DNA of 64,000 nt. Source: G958295645 sp965242735. GTDB taxonomy: Bacteria > Gemmatimonadota > Gemmatimonadetes > Longimicrobiales > Gaopeijiaceae. Of the stretch, positions 27,041-34,404 are shown piece by piece. The DNA lies in the NCBI GenBank assembly GCA_965242735.1, contig OZ251497.1, forward strand, positions 930,001 to 994,000. The letters run 5' to 3'. The notes under the pieces were generated by a model. The model was not told the origin of the DNA, did not search any database, and worked only from the letters and a program-made list of their open reading frames with translations. Numbering within the stretch: the first letter of the stretch is position 1; every line of letters starts with the position of its first letter. Both the position numbers and the translations under genes were made by a program.

Positions 27041-27134
27041 CTAACCGGACCGGCACCTAACCGGACCGGCGGTGCGCGGGCCAACCCGCAAGGGCCGTTT
27101 AGCGGCGATTGCAGCAGACAAACCGGACCGGCGG
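27041..27134. repeat. Short AACCGGACCGGC repeats upstream of copy 2
   Basis: AACCGGACCGGC occurs at 27043-27054, 27059-27070 and 27121-27132, all in the 226-base spacer between copy 2 and copy 3. The flanking GGGCCAACCC is also repeated. They may be slippage products or protein-binding sites in the leader of copy 2. No gene was found in the spacer. Confidence 0.55.
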
Positions 27135-27171
27135 CACTTGGGCCAACCCCGCCCTGGTGAGCCGTCAGCGG

Positions 27172-28206
27172 TCAGTCGGCGCCGTCCTTGCGGTGCCGCC
27201 GAAGGAAGCCCTTCGTCCGGTCCGGCACCAGGAGATCGTCGGCGATGGCGGCGATCTCTTCGGCGTCGCGCCAAGCCCGCTCGAGCCGCCACAGTTCGCC
27301 TTCGAGCGCACGGCGTTCCTCTTCCTCGCGAAGGGCCATCTCCAGGGCCAGTCTCGTGGGCTTCGGCATCTTGTCGATGTAGCCGAAGACGCCCCTGCGC
27401 CAGTAGCGGTCGCGCTTGGCCACGTCGGCCACGAAGGCGCTCGGGTGGCCCAGCGCCTCGATCTCGGCTACGGCGTCGCGGACGGTGCGGGGCCTGCCGC
27501 CTGTGTCGTTCAGCGAGGGCAGGATCACGGCAGCGAAGCGGCGAGCTTCCTCGCCTTCCAGCAGAATCGGCTCCCACTTGTGCCAGCGACGAAGCGAGAA
27601 GCCCGGATCTTTCGCAAACTCCAGCGCGAACCCAGGCTCGGCGGTCGCCGGAAGAATGCGAGCGGTAGAGCACGAATCGTGGTCAAGCTTGAGCCAGGAC
27701 CCGTCGTTCCTTCGTGCCGTGGAGGAGGACGGGGGCATCCCCGCGAAGCGCCGTGCGACTTGGTACAAGCCGTAGGCGCCGACGAGCGCGGCCGGAGTGG
27801 CGAGGGCGCCGCCCGCCACCTTGGCGACTACCAGCGTGCCCGTCAAAGCCCCGAATCCCAGGTTCCACCGCCACCTTCGCACGAACTGCCGGCCGTACCG
27901 CCACGCCGCGAACTCCGGCCGAAGCGGACGCCCGATGCGGACCAGTTCGAGGCCCTCCGGGTGCCGGGCGAGCCCGATGTTCTCGGTCGACGTGCGGACG
28001 CGCGTGCCGCGGAAGAGGCGTTCGCAGGCTTCGACGGCTTCCCAGCGCTCCTCGAGGGGCGTGAGATTCCAGCGCGCGCACTTGCGGCACACGACCCAGA
28101 GTCGGCCCCGCGCCTCGTCGAAGGCGAGCCGGCGGCCAACGGGGAAGGTCTCGATGACTTGGTTCGAGCCGAGATGCCGCCTGCAGAACATGCAGTTCGC
28201 GTACAC
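27172..28206 (-). CDS. Unrecognised zinc-ribbon membrane protein, copy 3 of 3 (diverged)
   Basis: A 344-residue third member of the family. The zinc-ribbon is preserved (CMFC, CRKC) with the same GRRLAFDEARGRLWVVC spacing, as are GLARHPEGLELVRIGRPLRP, PEFAAWRYGRQF, an AVAEIEALGHPSAFVADVA version of the HPS motif and the charged C-terminal helix (LALEMALREEEERRALEGEL). The membrane segment (TLVVAKVAGGALATPAALVG) and the next 60 residues are unrelated in detail. The start is GTG 28206 with GAGGAGCCCC upstream; longer readings overlap greA on the other strand and are not credible. It is divergent from greA. The more ancient divergence implies selection on the conserved motifs. Confidence 0.7.
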   Translation of the reverse strand: MYANCMFCRRHLGSNQVIETFPVGRRLAFDEARGRLWVVCRKCARWNLTPLEERWEAVEACERLFRGTRVRTSTENIGLARHPEGLELVRIGRPLRPEFAAWRYGRQFVRRWRWNLGFGALTGTLVVAKVAGGALATPAALVGAYGLYQVARRFAGMPPSSSTARRNDGSWLKLDHDSCSTARILPATAEPGFALEFAKDPGFSLRRWHKWEPILLEGEEARRFAAVILPSLNDTGGRPRTVRDAVAEIEALGHPSAFVADVAKRDRYWRRGVFGYIDKMPKPTRLALEMALREEEERRALEGELWRLERAWRDAEEIAAIADDLLVPDRTKGFLRRHRKDGAD

Positions 28207-28405
28207 GGGGCTCCTCTTGGCGCGAAGGCACTCGAGCGGCGGACGATCGGACGGCCCGCGTCCATGCGCGGTCGGCTGTTCGCCCGCTCGGCTCCTGGCC
28301 GGAAGTGGTGCTGAAACTCGGATTGTTGCCAAGCGATCTGCCGGGCGCAAGGCCGGGACGAGAAAGCGTTTAGATTTCTGGTCGCATGGCTCGAGAGCGG
28401 CGCCG

Positions 28406-28417
28406 AGATTCGAATCT
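28406..28417. promoter_or_regulatory. 12-bp perfect palindrome upstream of greA
   Basis: AGATTCGAATCT lies 15 bases before the greA start. It is a possible operator or leader hairpin. The distance and symmetry are the only evidence. Confidence 0.25.
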
Positions 28418-28432
28418 GGGGGATGTGACGCT

Positions 28433-28918
28433 ATGCTGGACGAGATCAAGGCCAAGATCGCCGACGAAGTCGAGTCGCTGACACGCGAACTCAACGTCGA
28501 GCTGCCCCGGCGGATCGAGAAGGCGGTCGAGCTGGGCGACTTGCGGGAGAACGCCGAGTACAAGTCGGCGCTCGAGAGGCAGCAGTTCGTCCAGGCGCGG
28601 CTGGGGCAGCTGGGGCGGCGGCTGGCGGATCTGTCGCGGATCAACGTGGAGGACATGCCGGCCGACCGGGTCGGCTTCGGCTCGAAGGTCACCGTCCGCG
28701 ACCTCGCCCGCGACACGGTGACGAGCTACACCATCGTGGCGGGCGACTACATGGACCTGGAGGCGGGCCACATCTCGATGGCGTCGCCCATCGGCAAGGG
28801 ACTCATGGGGGCGCGCCGGGGCGAAGAGGTCCTGGTGCGGCTGCCGGCGGGCGAGCGCCGCCTCGAGATCACCGAGCTTTCGACGTTGCCGGAGCAGCTG
28901 GGCGCGAAGTCCTGCTAG
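28433..28918 (+). CDS. greA: Transcription elongation factor GreA
   Basis: The 161-residue protein matches GreA in length and layout: an N-terminal antiparallel coiled coil with the acidic tip region ELGDLRENAEYKSALERQ, then a C-terminal FKBP-like domain (RVGFGSKVTVRDL; YTIVAGDYMDLEAGHISMAS; PIGKGLMGARRGEEV). GreA enters the RNA polymerase secondary channel and stimulates cleavage of backtracked transcripts. The tip carries the Asp/Glu pair needed for cleavage. Start ATG 28433; the GGGGGATGTGACGCT before it gives a modest ribosome site. It is a stand-alone housekeeping gene between accessory genes. Confidence 0.92.
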   Translation: MLDEIKAKIADEVESLTRELNVELPRRIEKAVELGDLRENAEYKSALERQQFVQARLGQLGRRLADLSRINVEDMPADRVGFGSKVTVRDLARDTVTSYTIVAGDYMDLEAGHISMASPIGKGLMGARRGEEVLVRLPAGERRLEITELSTLPEQLGAKSC

Positions 28919-28925
28919 GCCCGAG

Positions 28926-29010
28926 GCGCGTCCTCGTTGCTAGAAGCTTCGTCGCTGGTGCGGTCGGCTTGGCCCAGTCGGCTTCGAGCCGCGTCCTCGC
29001 TGCTAGGAGC
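28926..29010. repeat. Direct repeat at the 3' end of the second Rpn gene
   Basis: GCGCGTCCTCGTTGCTAGAA begins at 28926 and recurs as GCCGCGTCCTCGCTGCTAGG from 28988, ending in AGC in both. The second copy contains the Rpn stop codon (CTA, 29003-29005). The same arrangement, a gene 3' end copied into the spacer, is seen beside the first Rpn gene. Confidence 0.6.
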
Positions 29011-30001
29011 CTGGTCCCTTGAGGCGGAGCAGCAGCTCTTCGTCGGTGTCGCAGTCGACGATCCACTCGCCGACCGTGTGCAACCGCTCCGCGTCCGCCA
29101 CCGACTCCAGACGGCGGGCCAGCTTCGCCGCCACGCCCGCGCTGAACTTCCGCGCCGCCTGGCGCCCGATCAGCAACTTCTGTTGCTCCAGCCCCTGCTC
29201 CAGCCCTCGTTCCAAGCCCCGCTCGACACCCTGTTCCAAGCCCTGCTCGAGTCCCTCCTGGAACCATCCGTCGGTCCATTCCTTCAGCGTCTCCGCCAGC
29301 ATTGGTCGCTCCTTCGTCAGGATTTCCATGTTCTCCAGGCGCTTGCCCGGAAACTTCCGGTCCTCGAGCACGTCGCGAAGCCACGCCACGAAGCGCCGCC
29401 GCAAGTCCTCGTCGCCAGCCGCCTCGAGCGCACCGGCCAGCATGCCCAGCGCCGCGTCCAGCCGCTCCGCCGTCCGCGCCCGCTCGACCTCGCCCAGCGC
29501 CGCCGCCAAGCCCGGCGCGCGCACACGATCGTACCCTCGCCCGGCCGCCAAGTCAACCACGTAGCAACTGCGCGGTCCCGGCCCGTCGGCGCCGCCGCCC
29601 GTCCACACCGGGGGGCGCGCCGTCGGCGCCGTCCAGCGCGCCTGCCCGTTGTAGAGCACGATCGGAAGCACGCGCAGTTCGCGCGCCCGCTTGACCCAGC
29701 CGCGCTTCATCGCCTCGCGCACGCAGTGCGCCGCGTAGATCTCCATGCGCAACGGCATCGCGGGGTCGCTCCGCGACTGGAATTCGAGCGGGATCAGCAC
29801 GGTCCGCGCCGGCGCGTCCAACGTCCGGGCCCGCCAGATCATGTCGCCCCGACTGCGGACGCGGCCCGCGAACGACGCGGGCAACGGTTCCAGCGCGCCG
29901 AGGTCCATGCGTCGCGCATGCGCCGACAGGAACGTCTCGAGGAAGCTGCGCATCATCGGTGCGCTCGCGAAGATGCGCTTGTAGTGGCGGTCGTGGTCCA
30001 T
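29003..30001 (-). CDS. Rpn-family recombination-promoting nuclease / transposase-like protein
   Basis: The 332-residue second Rpn member starts at ATG 30001 with MDHDRHYKRIFASAPMMRSF, the family N-terminus. The nuclease core is TVLIPLEFQSRSDPAMPLRM (ExQ form), followed by RVLPIVLYNGQARWTAP, a hallmark of Rpn-like transposase-type proteins. The C-terminus has the characteristic repeated EGLEQGLEQGVERGLERG tract, then SVADAERLHTVGEWIVDCDT. It is more divergent from the 1191-2240 protein than a recent copy would be, so the two were acquired separately or split long ago. The upstream region contains a 68-base fragment of its own coding sequence, suggesting a failed or partial duplication. Confidence 0.82.
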   Translation of the reverse strand: MDHDRHYKRIFASAPMMRSFLETFLSAHARRMDLGALEPLPASFAGRVRSRGDMIWRARTLDAPARTVLIPLEFQSRSDPAMPLRMEIYAAHCVREAMKRGWVKRARELRVLPIVLYNGQARWTAPTARPPVWTGGGADGPGPRSCYVVDLAAGRGYDRVRAPGLAAALGEVERARTAERLDAALGMLAGALEAAGDEDLRRRFVAWLRDVLEDRKFPGKRLENMEILTKERPMLAETLKEWTDGWFQEGLEQGLEQGVERGLERGLEQGLEQQKLLIGRQAARKFSAGVAAKLARRLESVADAERLHTVGEWIVDCDTDEELLLRLKGPGS

Positions 30002-30036
30002 GACGGCCAATCGTCGCACCAATCCATGGGCGTTGG

Positions 30037-30061
30037 CATGGCTGGACGGGACCACTTTTTG
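30037..30061. repeat. Conserved block upstream of the second Rpn gene
   Basis: CATGGCTGGACGGGACCACT and the following five bases match 2338-2362 at 22 of 25 positions. Read on the Rpn strand it encodes the fragment KKWSRPAM, against KKWSHSAM at the first site, so it may be a remnant of a shared N-terminal coding segment rather than a regulatory site. Confidence 0.5.
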
Positions 30062-30103
30062 CAGATCTGCGCCACTTGCAGATCGGCGCGGCAAGGCCGC
30101 GAG

Positions 30104-30171
30104 CGGCGCCGTCCAGCGTGCCTGCCTGTTGTAGAGCACGACCGGAAGCACGCGCAGCCAGCGCGCCCGCT
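30104..30171 (-). pseudogene. Fragment of an Rpn coding sequence
   Basis: These 68 bases repeat 29624-29691 inside the neighbouring Rpn gene with a few substitutions and encode the same LPVVLYNRQARWTAP segment. No other part of an Rpn gene accompanies it. Confidence 0.65.
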
Positions 30172-30225
30172 ACGTGTCCGATGGACGTGGAGTTGTGGGG
30201 ACGCGGGGGACCCGAACAAGAAAAA

Positions 30226-30264
30226 CGCCCCCGGCGACTCCCTAGTGCGGAGCCGCCGGGGGCG
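30226..30264 (-). terminator. Rho-independent terminator for leftward transcripts
   Basis: CGCCCCCGGCG (30226-30236) and CGCCGGGGGCG (30254-30264) form a perfect 11-bp stem with a 17-base loop. On the minus strand the stem is followed by TTTTTC, a proper U-run. It sits directly after the small minus-strand frame ending at 30266. Confidence 0.8.
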
Positions 30265-30265
30265 C

Positions 30266-30400
30266 TCAAACCGGCCGCAACCCGGCGCGAAGGCCGCCTA
30301 CGGCGCGAGTGTTCGATCGTTGTTCGGCTTCAGACGCCGAAGCGGCGATCGCATGCCCGTGCCGAGTTGGGCTGGGTACTGTGACTGGACAAGTGATCAC
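30266..30400 (-). CDS. Possible small protein or leader with a consensus ribosome site
   Basis: Minus-strand AAGGAGGTGATCA (about 30394-30406) is a full match to the anti-16S consensus. Downstream there are two candidate frames. The GTG at 30400 overlaps the ribosome site and opens 44 codons ending at 30266, two bases before the intrinsic terminator. The TTG at 30392 has ideal spacing but only 20 codons. Neither peptide resembles a known family. The M50-like gene ends about 140 bases upstream on the same strand, so this could be a short second gene of that transcript. The strong site and adjoining terminator are the evidence that something is translated here. Confidence 0.35.
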   Translation of the reverse strand: MITCPVTVPSPTRHGHAIAASASEAEQRSNTRAVGGLRAGLRPV

Positions 30401-30546
30401 CTCCTTGGTTTGGGTGGGACATTGGGCTGAAGGTTCCCGCGGGGCTGAAGGTTCCCGCGTCGGTCGCGGCGGCCGAGAAGTCGGCCACCGCTCTGGAAAG
30501 ATAAGCGAATCGGACGGGTTCGGCCAGTCGCCGGCCGCCCGAAGAT

Positions 30547-31221
30547 TCAGGCGCGCCGGTACGCCCGTCGCAGCGCGAGGAAGCTGACCAGGGCCGCGAC
30601 CGTGATCCAGACGACGCCCCACGTGATCGTCGAGATGCCCGTGAGTTCGGCCAGCATCCGGGCGTCGGAGCGCAGTTCCGGCCGGTCGATGACGTCGCTC
30701 TTGATGTCCAGGATGGCGTAGAGGCAACTCGTCAGGCCGAGCGTCGTCAGGATGGGCTTCTGCCATCTCGGGCGCAGCTTCCAGCCGGCCAGCATGAGCG
30801 CGGCGCCGAACGCCAAGCCGAACGCGACGCCGAAGGACCCCTTGACGTAGAGCAGGGTCAGCGCCGTGACGACTCCGCCCGCGGTTCCCACGACCAAGCC
30901 GGGAGGAACGCGCCGCGCGCCCGCCGCCGCCAGGAGCAGGAGGCCCCAGCCGAGGCTGCCCAGATATCCCGCCGAGAGCGTCAGGAACGCGTTGCCGCCG
31001 GGGCAGTGGCACGCGCCGCCTTGCCGGGGATCGAGCTGGATCTGCTCGATGGTTCCGCCCGTGGCGACCGCGACCACGCCGTGGCTGATCTCGTGGAGCA
31101 TCACCACGAAGATCTTGAGCGGATACAGGACGGGCGTGTCCCAGAGAAGCAGCAACGCGGCGAAGTACGCGGCGAAGCCGCCGAGAAAGACCAGCTTCCT
31201 CTTGGTCTCCGGAGTGGGCAT
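30547..31221 (-). CDS. M50B-like membrane metalloprotease (HExxH)
   Basis: A 224-residue integral membrane protein. The motif MLHEISHGVVAVATGG within a transmembrane helix (His43, Glu44, His47) is the zinc-binding HExxH of the M50B site-2-protease-like family, and DIKSDVIDRPELRSDARML near residue 175 supplies the conserved Asp region (SD) of that family. Five to six hydrophobic helices are present. Such proteins cut or are related to proteins that cut membrane-embedded substrates; many are uncharacterised. The start ATG 31221 is preceded by GGAAATCGACA; a longer reading starting 39 bases earlier is less likely. A CHCPGG insertion near residue 70 is unusual. It is transcribed divergently from the thioredoxin-fold gene. 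Confidence 0.78.
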   Translation of the reverse strand: MPTPETKRKLVFLGGFAAYFAALLLLWDTPVLYPLKIFVVMLHEISHGVVAVATGGTIEQIQLDPRQGGACHCPGGNAFLTLSAGYLGSLGWGLLLLAAAGARRVPPGLVVGTAGGVVTALTLLYVKGSFGVAFGLAFGAALMLAGWKLRPRWQKPILTTLGLTSCLYAILDIKSDVIDRPELRSDARMLAELTGISTITWGVVWITVAALVSFLALRRAYRRA

Positions 31222-31517
31222 TGTCGATTTCCGTTGGCGAGAGTGCGGCGTGAGCGGCACGTTCCGGCGGCGCGTCGCCTGCGGCTAAGCGGCCGTTGGG
31301 GCTGCCGACCGGGGGTCCGGGCGGCGCTTCTCCCCGGAAACTACGACGAATTGGCGGTTGAAGTTGCGCAAGGCAGGGCGGTGCGGTCGCGCAAGGCGTT
31401 TGGCAACGCCGGACGGCGTAAGTAGCTTGAACGGGTTGGCGGACGCCTCCGGGGCGGGGCGCTGGGTTTCCGGAGGCCGCCGCAGACTGCAACCGGCAAG
31501 GAAGCGAGAATGGGCGA

Positions 31518-32048
31518 ATGAGCAAGAGACTGGCGTTGGCCTTGGCAGCGGGTCCGCTGCTGGCGGCGGCCGGGGCGTGCGTGCCCGAAGTCCCAGGCCC
31601 GGTGGGCGCCGGCGATGCCGCCCCGCCGTTCTCGGCCGTGACGCTGGACGGCGCGGAGTTCCGAGCGGCCGATCTGCTCGGCGCGCCCTACCTGCTCAAC
31701 GTGTGGGCGACGTGGTGCGCGCCTTGCCGCCACGAGATGCCCGAGTTGCAGGAGCTGTACGACGCCTACGCGGCCCAGGGGTTCCAGGTCGTGGGCGTGA
31801 GCGTGGACGACCGGGGGGCGGGCGACCAGATTCAGGCCTTTCTCGACGAAACGGGCGTCACTTTTCCCATCCTTCACGATCCCTCGTCCGAGATCATGTA
31901 CAGCTACGGGCTCCTAGGGTTGCCGGGCAGCTTCCTGGTGGACGCCGACGGCGTGGTCGCGCGCAAGTGGGCGGGGCAGTTCCGCCCGATGGCGCCGGAC
32001 GTCCAGGAATCGGTTCAGGCGCTCCTGGCCAGCCCCTCCGAGAGCTGA
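31518..32048 (+). CDS. TlpA/ResA-like thioredoxin-fold lipoprotein
   Basis: A 176-residue envelope thiol-disulfide oxidoreductase. The signal peptide ends in a lipobox (LLAAAGAC, Cys21); the thioredoxin fold follows with the active-site NVWATWCAPCRHEMPEL (Cys67 and Cys70), VGVSVDDRG and the cis-proline strand LLGLPGSFLVDADG. ResA/TlpA proteins reduce disulfides, for example in apocytochrome c, outside the cytoplasm. The start is ATG 31518; GAAGCGAGAATGGGCGA gives a modest ribosome site. The next gene, a permease, follows after 109 bases of Gly-rich repetitive sequence in the same direction, but a functional link is not evident. Confidence 0.88.
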   Translation: MSKRLALALAAGPLLAAAGACVPEVPGPVGAGDAAPPFSAVTLDGAEFRAADLLGAPYLLNVWATWCAPCRHEMPELQELYDAYAAQGFQVVGVSVDDRGAGDQIQAFLDETGVTFPILHDPSSEIMYSYGLLGLPGSFLVDADGVVARKWAGQFRPMAPDVQESVQALLASPSES

Positions 32049-32157
32049 GCTGATCGGCGCGGGAAGGGCGGGCGATTCGGGCGGGACCGCGGGCGGTTCA
32101 GGCGTCGGCCCGGGCGATTCGGGCGGGACCGGCGGCGGCGCAGGCGTCGCGACGGAG

Positions 32158-34335
32158 GTGCGCGCCGGACTGACGCGCGACTTGGGGCTGGTGTCGGCCC
32201 TGGCCATTGGCACGGGCACCATGATCGCCGCCGGCATCTTCACGCTGTCCGGCCTGGCGGTCGGCTACGTGGGCAGCGCCGCCATCGTCTCCTTCCTGCT
32301 GGCGGCCGTGGTGGCGGCCTTCACGGCGCTGACGTACTGCGAGTTCACGTCGATCTATCCGCGCTCGGGCGAGGGGTACCTGTACGCCCGCGAGACCTTC
32401 CCGTCCTTGGTGGCCTACCTGGTGGGCTGGTGCCTGCTGCTGGGCTACGCGTCGTCGTGCGCGTTCTACGTCGCCAGCCTGTCCACGTACTTCAACGAGT
32501 TCATCTGGCACGCGACGGTCGCGGCGGCGCCCGGCCTCGTCTTCCTGGCCGCGCTCACGCTGCTCAACGTCAAGGGCACGAAGGAGAGCGGGACGTTCCA
32601 GATCGTCGTGACGGCGGCCAAGATCGTGCTGCTCGTCTGGTTCATCGTGGGCGGGCTGGGCGCGTTCGACTCGGCCGTCCTGGGCGAGCGGTTCAGCCGC
32701 GACCTGCCCGCCATCGCCTCCACGGCGGCGCTGGTGTTCATCACGTTCTTCGGCTTCTCCGCCATCGCGGCGTCGGCGGGCGAGGTCGTGGAGCCCACGC
32801 GCACGATTCCGCGCGCCATCTTCATCTCGATGGTCGTGGTGACGGTCCTCTACGCCGCCGTGGTGCTCGTAGTCGTCGTGGCCGACCTGACGGAGTACAC
32901 GGAGGCGGCGATGGGCGTCGCGGCCCGGGCGTTCCTCGGGCCGGTCGGCGGGGCGGTGATCGTGGGCGGCGCGCTCTTCTCCATGATCTCGGCGTCCAAC
33001 GCGTCGATTCTGGCGGGATCGCGGGTGGCGCTCGCGATGAGCCGGCTGGGCCATCTTCCCCGGCTGGTGGGCTTCGTGAGCGACCGCACGAAGACGCCGG
33101 TGGCCGCGCTGGCCGCCGTGGCGGGCTCGATCGGCGTCTTCGCCTTGGCGCTGCCGCTGGAGGACTTGGCCCAGTTCGCCAACTTGGTGCTGCTGCTCGC
33201 GCTCTCGATGGTCAACCTGGCGCTGATCGTCCACCGCCGCCGCTATCCCGACATTCCGCGGCCGTTCCGCGTGCCGCTGGTGCCCTTGCTGCCCGCCCTG
33301 GGCATCGCCGCCAACGTCTACTTGATGCTCCAGATTCCCGCCGGCGGGGATTTCCTGCCGGTCGTGCTGGCCATTCTCGCGCTCGCGGCGGGCTTGTTCG
33401 CGTACGCCGGATGGAAGGGCGTGCGCTTCGAGGCGCCGGGGCCGCCGGAAGCCGAGTCGAAGGTGGTGGGACTGCGCGCGTCGCCCACCGAGGCGGCCTT
33501 CCGCATCCTGCTGCCGGTCTACAACCCCGCCACCGCCGCGCCGCTCGTGGAGATGGCCGCGTCCATCGCGCGTGCGCGGGGCGGGGAGATCACGGCGTTG
33601 CGCGTGGTGCAGGTGCCGGAGCAGCTGCCGCCGTCGCTGGCGCGCGAGCTGGTCGAGCGGGAGAGCGCGGGCTTGGACGGCCTGGACGAGGCGGCGGCCG
33701 CGGCGGACGTGCCCGTGTCGGTCGAGGTCCGGGCGGGGCGCAACGTCGGGCGGGCCATCCTGGAGTCGGCGCGGCAGCTCAAGGCCGACCTGATCCTGCT
33801 GGGCTGGAAGGGCTACACCTCGACGGCGCGGCGAATCCTGGGCGAAGTGACGGACGAGGTGGTTCGCCTGGGTCGGTGCGACATCATGCTGGTCAAGTTC
33901 GGTCGCGAGCTGGCCGCCCCGCGCCGGATTCTGCTGCCGACGGCGGGCGGCGCGCATGCCCGCAAGGCCAAGGACTACGCTGTGGACCTGACGGCGGACG
34001 GCGGACGTCTGACGCTGGCGGCGGTCGTGCCCGCGGGGGCGGCGCCGGCGCGCTTGGAGGAAGAGCGGACGCGCTTGCAGAAAGAGCGAGCGGAGCTGCC
34101 CGAGGGCGCGGCCGTGGAGACGACCGTGATGCAGGGCGGCGTCGCGGAGTCCATCCAGTACGCCGCGCGCGAGTTCGACGGCGTCGTGGTCGGCGCCTCC
34201 GGCGAGAGCTTCTCCAGCCGCATTCTCTTCGGGACGTTGCCCGAGCGCATCGCCAGGGAGACGCGGGGCACAGTCGTGGTGCTCAAGAGCCACGATCCAG
34301 TGCGGGCGTTCGTGGGGCGAGTCGTGTCGGCGTGA
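32158..34335 (+). CDS. APC-family amino acid permease fused to two universal-stress domains
   Basis: A 725-residue fusion. Residues about 1-430 are an APC-superfamily permease with around 12 helices; the first helix contains GTGTMIAAGIFTLSG, the conserved substrate-binding GxG motif of amino acid/polyamine permeases. Residues about 445-585 and 590-715 are two USP domains (RILLPVYNPATAAPLVEMAA; DLILLGWKGYTSTARR; RRILLPTAGGAHARKAKDYA; VVVGASGESFSSRILFG). The GxxG nucleotide-binding loops are partly kept, so ligand sensing by the tail is plausible. The annotated start is GTG 32158 with a weak GGAG overlapping it; the frame is open upstream through a Gly-rich stretch with a duplicated GGGCGATTCGGGCGGGACCG, with no clear start codon there. 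The transported amino acid is unknown. Confidence 0.85.
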   Translation: MRAGLTRDLGLVSALAIGTGTMIAAGIFTLSGLAVGYVGSAAIVSFLLAAVVAAFTALTYCEFTSIYPRSGEGYLYARETFPSLVAYLVGWCLLLGYASSCAFYVASLSTYFNEFIWHATVAAAPGLVFLAALTLLNVKGTKESGTFQIVVTAAKIVLLVWFIVGGLGAFDSAVLGERFSRDLPAIASTAALVFITFFGFSAIAASAGEVVEPTRTIPRAIFISMVVVTVLYAAVVLVVVVADLTEYTEAAMGVAARAFLGPVGGAVIVGGALFSMISASNASILAGSRVALAMSRLGHLPRLVGFVSDRTKTPVAALAAVAGSIGVFALALPLEDLAQFANLVLLLALSMVNLALIVHRRRYPDIPRPFRVPLVPLLPALGIAANVYLMLQIPAGGDFLPVVLAILALAAGLFAYAGWKGVRFEAPGPPEAESKVVGLRASPTEAAFRILLPVYNPATAAPLVEMAASIARARGGEITALRVVQVPEQLPPSLARELVERESAGLDGLDEAAAAADVPVSVEVRAGRNVGRAILESARQLKADLILLGWKGYTSTARRILGEVTDEVVRLGRCDIMLVKFGRELAAPRRILLPTAGGAHARKAKDYAVDLTADGGRLTLAAVVPAGAAPARLEEERTRLQKERAELPEGAAVETTVMQGGVAESIQYAAREFDGVVVGASGESFSSRILFGTLPERIARETRGTVVVLKSHDPVRAFVGRVVSA

Positions 34336-34368
34336 CGGCGGGGCTTGGCGTTGTCGCGGTGCTCGCTG

Positions 34369-34397
34369 TTGACACCACTGCCGGTCGATGCTACCAT
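34369..34397 (+). promoter_or_regulatory. Sigma-70-type promoter giving a near-leaderless mRNA
   Basis: TTGACA (34369-34374), a 17-base spacer and TACCAT (34392-34397). Transcription would start around 34404, at or next to the ATG (34405) of the beta-propeller gene, implying a leaderless or nearly leaderless transcript. Confidence 0.6.
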
Positions 34398-34404
34398 TCT
34401 ATCC

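Noticed and set aside
27041..27134. AACCGGACCGGC repeats as a CRISPR-like array
   Set aside because: Units are only 12 bases, irregularly spaced, with no spacers of constant length and no cas genes in the window.
28401..28420. GATTCGAATC resembling a tRNA T-arm
   Set aside because: No acceptor, D or anticodon arm could be folded around it; it is a short palindrome before greA.
28207..28716. N-terminal extension of the third zinc-ribbon protein across greA
   Set aside because: It is antisense to greA; the family N-terminus and a ribosome site are at GTG 28206.
30391..30406. Plus-strand GATCACCTCCTT resembling the 3' end of 16S rRNA
   Set aside because: No other rRNA sequence is present upstream. 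The match is explained by a consensus ribosome site on the minus strand.
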